A stretch of 46,223 nt of DNA, taken from NCBI GenBank assembly GCA_022800755.1, contig JAAWQX010000016.1, positions 1 to 46,223 on the forward strand, read 5' to 3'. Below are positions 41,035-46,223 of the stretch, piece after piece. A program made the translations under genes and the position numbers. Position 1 is the first letter of the stretch, and the number at the start of each line of letters is the position of its first letter. This stretch comes from Oscillospiraceae bacterium. Lineage in GTDB: Bacteria; Bacillota; Clostridia; Oscillospirales; Oscillospiraceae. Under the pieces are notes generated by a model. That model worked only from the letters and a program-made list of their open reading frames with translations. It did not search any database and had not been told where the DNA came from.

Positions 41035-42135
41035 ATGACATTGACACAAAAACGGTTCATAACCCTGCTGATTGTCATCCTGGCGGGGGCGGTACCGGGG
41101 CGGCTCGCGGTACGGGCGGCGCTGAACCTGCTGATCGGCGGAACGCTGTTCGGGGGGGAATTTCCTATGATAAAAGAACAAACGAAACGAAAGGGCCGGG
41201 TGAAGTGGGCCGTGATTTACATCGGCGCGTTCCTGGCCGCCTTCGCGGCTTCCGCGCTGTTCAAAATGACCTACTCCCCCCTGTCCGGCCTGACCCGCGT
41301 AGACTGGAACGATTCCATCGGCCGGGTGTACACCGACCTGCCCTACGGCGACGGCCCCGCCAACAAATTCGACCTTTACGTCCCGGCGGACAACACCCGG
41401 CAAACCTATGGCCTGGTGGTCTACCTCCACGCCGGCGGCTTCACGGCCGGCGACAAAAGCGGCGACGCGGAGATCCTGCAATGGCTGTGCGCCAAAGGCT
41501 ACGTAGCCGCGGGCATCAACTACACCCTGACCAGCGAGGAAAATCCCCAAGCCAATATCTATACCCAGTCCGTAGACATTCGTGACAGCATCCCTTTCGT
41601 CGTCGCGGAAGCGGAAAAACTGGGCTATCATCTCGACCGCATGGCGGTCGCCGGCGGTTCGGCGGGCCATTGCCTGGCCATGCTGTACGCCTACCGGGAC
41701 GCGCCCACGTCGCCCCTGCCGGTAAAGCTGGTATTCGGCGCGGTCGGTCCATCCAGCTTCTACCCCGAAGACTGGGGCGTGTTCGGCTTTGACCAAAACC
41801 CGGATGCCGCAGCGGTCATGTTCAGCGTCATGTCCGGCAAGCCCGTCACCCCGGACCTGTTCGGAACCCCGGCCTATGGCGAGATCATCAAAGACATCTC
41901 CGCCGTATCATGGATCGACGAAACCAGCGTCCCCTCCCTACTCGCCTACGGCGCCCACGACAAGGTACAGCCCTTCGACGCCTCCAAGCGCCTGGACGCG
42001 ACCCTGACGCAGTACGGCGTCCCCCATGATTACATCGTCTTCCCCCACTCCGGCCACGGCCTGCAAAACGACGATCGCCAAGCCCGGCTGTACTATGAGA
42101 AAATCAACGAATACCTGGAGCAGTATCTAAACTGA
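41035..42135 (+). CDS. Membrane-anchored alpha/beta hydrolase
   Basis: 366 residues from ATG 41035 (GAGAGG upstream). Two N-terminal hydrophobic segments (about 7-40 and 58-78) precede an alpha/beta hydrolase domain. The nucleophile is in GGSAGH (Ser about 209), and an HDKV acid loop and SGHGL histidine lie near the end; YLHAGGF resembles the HGGG oxyanion loop of esterases. A second start at ATG 41167 has a strong GGGGGGAA site 6 bases before it and would leave only the second membrane segment, giving 322 residues. Controlled by the divergent TetR. Esterase substrate unknown. Confidence 0.82.
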   Translation: MTLTQKRFITLLIVILAGAVPGRLAVRAALNLLIGGTLFGGEFPMIKEQTKRKGRVKWAVIYIGAFLAAFAASALFKMTYSPLSGLTRVDWNDSIGRVYTDLPYGDGPANKFDLYVPADNTRQTYGLVVYLHAGGFTAGDKSGDAEILQWLCAKGYVAAGINYTLTSEENPQANIYTQSVDIRDSIPFVVAEAEKLGYHLDRMAVAGGSAGHCLAMLYAYRDAPTSPLPVKLVFGAVGPSSFYPEDWGVFGFDQNPDAAAVMFSVMSGKPVTPDLFGTPAYGEIIKDISAVSWIDETSVPSLLAYGAHDKVQPFDASKRLDATLTQYGVPHDYIVFPHSGHGLQNDDRQARLYYEKINEYLEQYLN

Positions 42136-42142
42136 AAAAGCA

Positions 42143-42175
42143 CCCCGGCGAAGAAATTCGCCGGGGAACGTTTTT
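42143..42175 (+). terminator. Terminator after the hydrolase gene
   Basis: CCCCGGCGAA / TTCGCCGGGG with a 4-base loop, then AACGTTTTT. It marks the last high-GC feature before the AT-rich island. Confidence 0.87.
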
Positions 42176-42193
42176 ATTGCTTATTCCCACTTC

Positions 42194-42222
42194 TTGACTT
42201 TTTATATTTTATATGATATCAT
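42194..42222 (+). promoter_or_regulatory. Promoter of the restriction-modification operon
   Basis: TTGACT (42194-42199), exactly 17 bases, TATCAT (42217-42222). The -10 lies inside the first half of the palindrome. Confidence 0.65.
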
Positions 42223-42246
42223 AATATTAATATATTATGATATCAT
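42213..42246. promoter_or_regulatory. 34-bp palindrome, probable RHH operator
   Basis: Perfect 15-bp arms (42213-42227 and 42232-42246) around TAAT. Within it the 10-base palindrome ATGATATCAT occurs twice, 24 bases apart, as expected for two ribbon-helix-helix dimers. It overlaps the -10 and the start of the RM operon. Confidence 0.6.
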
Positions 42247-42274
42247 TTTGCAGCTAAAAAGGGGGTTCAGTTTA

Positions 42275-42460
42275 TTGAGCAATCGAACAAAACAAGTGCA
42301 GTTCAGAATGCCTGAAGAACTGCACACCAATTTAAAAGTGGCCTTAGCTTATGATAAAAGCAGCTTCACAGAGCTTTTCAATAAGGCGGCGGAAGAATAC
42401 TTATCCAGTCGTAATAGTGATGTTAAAAGAAAAACCGAAGACAACAATAGGGAGACATAA
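42275..42460 (+). CDS. Small ribbon-helix-helix-like regulator of the RM operon
   Basis: 61 residues from TTG 42275 (AAGGGGG 8 bases upstream). The pattern KQVQFRMPEELHTNLKVALAYDKSSFTELFNKAAEEYL is a strand then two helices, the shape of Arc/MetJ/CopG-type DNA-binding proteins. It stands alone, without a toxin gene, directly ahead of the nuclease-methyltransferase (1 base apart). The probable role is autorepression through the 34-bp palindrome, like control proteins of other RM systems. It also starts the AT-rich island. Confidence 0.65.
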   Translation: MSNRTKQVQFRMPEELHTNLKVALAYDKSSFTELFNKAAEEYLSSRNSDVKRKTEDNNRET

Positions 42461-42461
42461 A

Positions 42462-44483
42462 ATGGCTGAAACAAAAGTAATTGTAATTCCAGACGGCAAA
42501 ATTTGCGATTATATCGACGGGAAATTCCGGAATGATACCCCGGAAGAATATGTCCGCCAAACCATCGAAAAAAGGCTTGTAAATGAACACAAATATGCGC
42601 CAAGTCAGATTAAGGTTGAATTCACATTGCAAGTCGGTTCAGCCAAGCCACGTGCTGATATTGTGATTTGGGATAAGGATGCCATTGAGAAGACGCAGAA
42701 CACTGTTAAAATCATTATCGAATGTAAGAAAGAAACCGTAAATGCCCGCAACGCTAAGGATGGCATTGCCCAACTCCAGTCCTATATGTCTGTGTGCCCA
42801 AACTGTGAATGGGGTATGTGGACAAACAGTATTCAAAAATTTGTCTTCCGCAAAATTACCGACGCCGCCGGAAATACTAATTTTAGAGAGTATAATGATA
42901 TCCCATCCGCAAACGGCAATTTGGATGAAGTCAACCGTCCCAGCAGGCTCAGTCTCAAAAACGCCTATGACGATAACCTTTTGTTTGTTTTTAAAACCTG
43001 TCATAACCATATCTATGTGAATGACGGTCTGCAAAAACAGCCGGCATTTTTTGAATTACTCAAAGTTATTTTCTGTAAAATCGAAGATGAGCGTAACATC
43101 CCCTACGATTTGGAATTCTATACAACATCTGATGAGCGCTCCAATCCAGACGGGCAACTGACGGTAAGCAAACGAATCGGCAAAATCTTCGAGCGTGTAA
43201 AAAGGCACTACGGTAAAATATTTGATACCAATGATGAAATCAAACTCACGCCCCGTAGTTTGGCATATATTGTCAGCGAACTACAGCCATACAGCCTATC
43301 AAACACCGAAATTGACATCAAGGGCAAAGCCTACGAAGAAATAGTAGGCTCTAACCTTCGCGGTGATCGCGGCGAATTTTTTACGCCCCGCAATGTCATG
43401 ACGATGGTCGTTAAAATGATAAATCCGCAAATTGGCGAAAAAGTCCTCGACAGTTCCTGCGGCACCGGCGGCTTCCTGGTAACTGCAATGACGTATGTAA
43501 TTGAATTGCTCGCGGATGAGTATGCTAAAAAGCTTGGCATCCCACGTGAACAATGGGACGATGATACAAAGCGTGCATTCCAAAATAAGGTTTCCGAAAT
43601 GGCGGAATCCAACTATTTTGGATTTGATATCAACCCGGATTTGGTCAAAGCTACTAAGATGAATATGGTCATGAATAATGACGGCAGCAGCAATATTCTG
43701 CAAGCCAACGCCCTTCTGCCGCCGCATGAGTGGTCCGACGAATTTCGCACCAGGCTCACAGATGCTTTGCATATTGACAAAAATGCCTTGTACAGCTTTA
43801 ACACTCTGGAGCATTTTAATGTAATTGTTACAAATCCACCCTTTGGCAGCAAAATCCCTATTAAGGACAAGCATATTCTTGAACAGTTTGATTTGGCACA
43901 TATCTGGGAACATGACAAGAAAACCGGTATCTGGACAATGACAGATCGTCTGCAATCCTCTGTCCCTCCAGAAATTCTGTTCATTGAGCGCTGCACGCAG
44001 TTTCTTGTTCCCGGTGGTCGTATGGGGATTGTCCTTCCGGACTCCATTCTCGGCTCACCTGGTCTTGGTTACATCCGAGAATGGTTGATTCAGAACCATC
44101 GCATCATTGCCAGTATTGATCTTCACGTAGATACATTCCAACCCCATAATGGAACACAGACCTCCGTATTGATTTTGCAGAAGAAAACACAAGCGCAGAA
44201 AGATAAGGAGCAAAAAAGCGGTGTCATGGCTGATTATAATATTTTTATGTCCATGATTGAAAAAATCGGCCACGATAAACGTGGTAACCCAATATTCAAA
44301 CGGGATAAGAACGGCAATGAAATTTTAGTGCCAGACACAAGTAATATTTCAATCCCCGAAGAAACCGGAGATGAGCCACACACCATTACACACGAACAAA
44401 AAATTAAAAAAATAGATGACCAAACCCAGGATCTTCCGGATATCTTTGCCGAGTGGAAAAAACAGGAGGGGTTAGGATGGTAA
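42462..44483 (+). CDS. Nuclease-methyltransferase fusion of an RM system (type I/IIB-like)
   Basis: 673 residues from ATG 42462 (GGGAG before). Residues about 20-130 resemble the HsdR N-terminal nuclease domain: D66 (ADIVIW), E87-C-K89 (IIIECKKE) and Q104-x3-Y108, the PD-(D/E)xK plus QxxxY set. The central and C-terminal part is an N6-adenine methyltransferase: motif I VLDSSCGTGGFL (about 328-339) and motif IV NPPF (458-461), preceded by a helical domain with RGEFFTPRNVMTMVV typical of HsdM. A separate specificity gene overlaps its end by 7 bases and there is no hsdR, so the subunit likely both modifies and cuts, as in BcgI-type enzymes. Confidence 0.85.
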   Translation: MAETKVIVIPDGKICDYIDGKFRNDTPEEYVRQTIEKRLVNEHKYAPSQIKVEFTLQVGSAKPRADIVIWDKDAIEKTQNTVKIIIECKKETVNARNAKDGIAQLQSYMSVCPNCEWGMWTNSIQKFVFRKITDAAGNTNFREYNDIPSANGNLDEVNRPSRLSLKNAYDDNLLFVFKTCHNHIYVNDGLQKQPAFFELLKVIFCKIEDERNIPYDLEFYTTSDERSNPDGQLTVSKRIGKIFERVKRHYGKIFDTNDEIKLTPRSLAYIVSELQPYSLSNTEIDIKGKAYEEIVGSNLRGDRGEFFTPRNVMTMVVKMINPQIGEKVLDSSCGTGGFLVTAMTYVIELLADEYAKKLGIPREQWDDDTKRAFQNKVSEMAESNYFGFDINPDLVKATKMNMVMNNDGSSNILQANALLPPHEWSDEFRTRLTDALHIDKNALYSFNTLEHFNVIVTNPPFGSKIPIKDKHILEQFDLAHIWEHDKKTGIWTMTDRLQSSVPPEILFIERCTQFLVPGGRMGIVLPDSILGSPGLGYIREWLIQNHRIIASIDLHVDTFQPHNGTQTSVLILQKKTQAQKDKEQKSGVMADYNIFMSMIEKIGHDKRGNPIFKRDKNGNEILVPDTSNISIPEETGDEPHTITHEQKIKKIDDQTQDLPDIFAEWKKQEGLGW

Positions 44484-45955
44484 GTTCAACTCCCACTGAT
44501 AAAACCGAGACAACAACACAGGTCGAAGAGATTACCACAAAAAATCCGCCAAAATGGTGCTCTGTTTCCTTGTCCGACGTTATTTCTCGCGGAAAGCGTC
44601 TGGATGCCAGTGTGTTTGATGTTGAAGCGAAACAAGCCTGGACGCGAATCTTAAAAGGGAAATACGGTGCAGTACTGCTTGGGAATGGAGGGATCATTAA
44701 AACTGCGTATTATCCCGGGCGATTTAAACGGATTTATTGCAGCAGAGGGAATGGAGAACCATTTTTCCTACCCTCTCAAATGTCCGAAATTTATCCGAAA
44801 GCCGAAAAATATATTTCACCTATAACAAAATGTAACTTAATGGAATTGCGCCTGCAGCCGAATACGCTCTTGCTAACTCGATCCGGTACAATTGGAACCG
44901 TTTCCTATGTTTCAAAAACTATACAGGGACAAGTATATTCTGATGACGTGATTCGCGTAACCTTTGAAAAGGATTATGATTTAGGCTATATTTACACTTT
45001 TCTAAAATCAAAAACAGGAAACAAAATACTTACGACCAATGGATATGGTGCTGTAATCACGCACCTTGAGCCGGAACATCTGAGCACAATTCCCATTCCA
45101 AATGCGCCAATCAAGCTCAGGCAAAAAATCAACAATTTGATTGTCTCTTCCTTTGATCTGCGAGACGAATCTAACAAATTGATTGACGATGCAACGGCCC
45201 TTTTAACCACAGAACTCCAACTGCCAGATATTGACACCTTCGATGTGAAGCTCTATAAGAAAGACGCCCCGCTTGAAACATTCAATATAAAACTGAGCAA
45301 TATGACAGGGCGGCTCGATGCTTCCTATCATGTTCCAATTGTAAATGCCATTACATCACATTTAAGAAAATACGCAGAGGAGGTCACAACCATCGGCGAT
45401 CCTCGTGTTAGCAAAGGAGTGATCCTTCCCGGCAGATTCAAACGTGTATATGTAGAACAAGGGTACGGACGCGTTTTTATTGGGGGAAAACAATTGTATG
45501 AATTGGATCCTAGCAATAAGAAGTATCTCTCTAATGTACATCATGGAAATAGGATTGCAGAACAGCTTGAACTGCATGAAAATATGACGCTCATCACATG
45601 CTCTGGAACAATAGGTAAAGTGGCACTTGTGGGTAAGCACTGGGAAAATTGGACAGCAAATCAGCATATTATTCGTATCATACCCGCTAATCATGATATT
45701 GCTGGATATTTGAACATTTTTTTAGCATCTGACTACGGTTTCCCCCTCATTACGCGCCATACCTATGGCTCCGTAGTCGACGAAATCGATGATCATCATG
45801 TGCGGGCAATTCCTGTTCCTCTGCTCAAAAACCACGAGGTACAAAAGCAAATCAACGATCTTGCACTTGAAGCTAACCAAAAGCGTTATGAGGCGTACTT
45901 ATTGGAACAAGAGGCACTGCAGATTATGGACACAGAAGTAATCTACGCAAAATGA
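44477..45955 (+). CDS. Restriction-modification specificity subunit (HsdS-like)
   Basis: 492 residues from ATG 44477 (AGGAGG before). Two similar halves, each a target-recognition domain plus helices: RGKRLDAS and TGRLDAS openings, PGRFKR at about residues 80 and 318, and SGTIG at 136 and 376, about 240 residues apart. Each half should read one part of a split target sequence. Long helices (about 235-255 and 470-490) would set the spacing. It forms a complex with the fusion subunit. An upstream frame extension (from 44453) is inside the fusion gene and lacks a ribosome site. Confidence 0.9.
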   Translation: MVSSTPTDKTETTTQVEEITTKNPPKWCSVSLSDVISRGKRLDASVFDVEAKQAWTRILKGKYGAVLLGNGGIIKTAYYPGRFKRIYCSRGNGEPFFLPSQMSEIYPKAEKYISPITKCNLMELRLQPNTLLLTRSGTIGTVSYVSKTIQGQVYSDDVIRVTFEKDYDLGYIYTFLKSKTGNKILTTNGYGAVITHLEPEHLSTIPIPNAPIKLRQKINNLIVSSFDLRDESNKLIDDATALLTTELQLPDIDTFDVKLYKKDAPLETFNIKLSNMTGRLDASYHVPIVNAITSHLRKYAEEVTTIGDPRVSKGVILPGRFKRVYVEQGYGRVFIGGKQLYELDPSNKKYLSNVHHGNRIAEQLELHENMTLITCSGTIGKVALVGKHWENWTANQHIIRIIPANHDIAGYLNIFLASDYGFPLITRHTYGSVVDEIDDHHVRAIPVPLLKNHEVQKQINDLALEANQKRYEAYLLEQEALQIMDTEVIYAK

Positions 45956-46031
45956 ATTAAATTTGTACCGCCCCCCTTAGCACGTCTCTGCCCAGCGTTC
46001 GCCACCGATAATATTGAAAAATCTCCTCAGA

Positions 46032-46073
46032 AAAATGGTCTTACCGATTTCTATCAGTCGGTAAGACCATTTT
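46032..46073. terminator. Terminator-like hairpin after the RM operon
   Basis: AAAATGGTCTTACCGA / TCGGTAAGACCATTTT, perfect 16-bp arms with a 10-base loop. T and A runs at the arms' ends allow termination in either direction. Confidence 0.75.
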
Positions 46074-46142
46074 CAGATATATCAAACGTCCCAGCGTTTT
46101 CAAGACTTTGCAGGTTTCGTGAACTCACTCCCACTCGTTGCT

Positions 46143-46186
46143 GGGTATCATATTCTAACGGATTTTGCTTTAGAAATATGATACCC
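46143..46186. repeat. Imperfect inverted repeat near the right edge
   Basis: GGGTATCATATTCTAA (46143-46158) and TTAGAAATATGATACCC (46170-46186) match except for one extra base. It could be a recombination or element end, or a second terminator; the window ends too soon to tell. Confidence 0.45.
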
Positions 46187-46223
46187 TGTTCTTTTGATTA
46201 TTTGATATATCCATATTATCCAG

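Larger units (their letters stand above)
45956..46223. other. Gene-free right edge after the RM operon
   Basis: No gene is recognised. It holds the terminator at 46032-46073 and a second imperfect inverted repeat at 46143-46186. Composition stays AT-rich, so the island may continue beyond the window. Confidence 0.4.

Noticed and set aside
42275-42460. RHH gene as antitoxin of a toxin-antitoxin pair
   Set aside because: No toxin-sized gene follows; the next gene is the large nuclease-methyltransferase, so a control role for the RM operon fits better.
1-46223. CRISPR arrays, transposases, tRNA or rRNA genes
   Set aside because: No repeat-spacer pattern, no transposase or integrase frames, and no recognisable tRNA or rRNA sequence were seen.

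Overview
The window looks like chromosomal DNA from a spore-forming, strictly anaerobic Firmicute of class Clostridia, most likely an Oscillospiraceae/Ruminococcaceae-type gut bacterium. Pointers are the dipicolinate synthase pair dpaA-dpaB, SpoVT, the oxygen-sensitive class III ribonucleotide reductase NrdD/NrdG, pyruvate phosphate dikinase, the SepF-DivIVA-IleS division cluster, a THF riboswitch on a folate ECF transporter and generally high GC. Placement is inference from gene content; there is no rRNA or other phylogenetic marker to check against.

Layout. 1-272: no gene, but a good promoter pointing left out of the window. 273-4634: two divergent GntR(YtrA-type)/ABC transporter modules. 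4686-7169: an SGNH-like protein and an MBOAT O-acyltransferase, on the minus strand. 7309-8748: dpaA-dpaB. 9001-11812: nrdD-nrdG behind a promoter carrying NrdR-type boxes. 11871-12410: spoVT (minus). 12683-15340: ppdK. 15430-16172: folT-like ECF S component with a complete THF riboswitch (minus). 16178-18174: a membrane-fused XRE regulator divergent from galE. 18218-32663: a long leftward run transcribed in the order miaB, mutS, CPBP protease, miaA, hfq, hlyD-like, yggS, sepF, divIVA, ileS, lspA, rluD, plus a SnoaL-like gene at the end. mutL, rmlA and a CHAP-domain secreted protein go the other way from 32783 to 36959. 37003-40298: a leftward, mostly translationally coupled operon (flavodoxin-fold reductase, VOC, quinol monooxygenase, CPCC protein, AzlC, AzlD, DUF5662-like). 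40425-42135: a TetR regulator divergent from an alpha/beta hydrolase with a shared operator.

At about 42190 the composition changes abruptly to AT-rich. From there to 45955 is a compact restriction-modification island: a small ribbon-helix-helix regulator, a nuclease-methyltransferase fusion, and a two-TRD specificity subunit. There is no separate hsdR. The arrangement resembles BcgI-type (type IIB) systems more than classical type I. The RHH gene has a near-textbook promoter whose -10 element lies inside a 34-bp perfect palindrome, which suggests autoregulation. This is the most unusual system in the window.

The best regulatory logic visible is (i) the THF riboswitch, whose antiterminator and terminator can both be written out base by base and whose terminator stem also buries the Shine-Dalgarno sequence; (ii) the NrdR-box/promoter overlap of nrdDG; (iii) the shared palindrome between face-to-face tetR/hydrolase promoters; and (iv) operator-like palindromes at the GntR genes and the RM island. 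No tRNA, rRNA, CRISPR array, transposase or replication origin was recognised.
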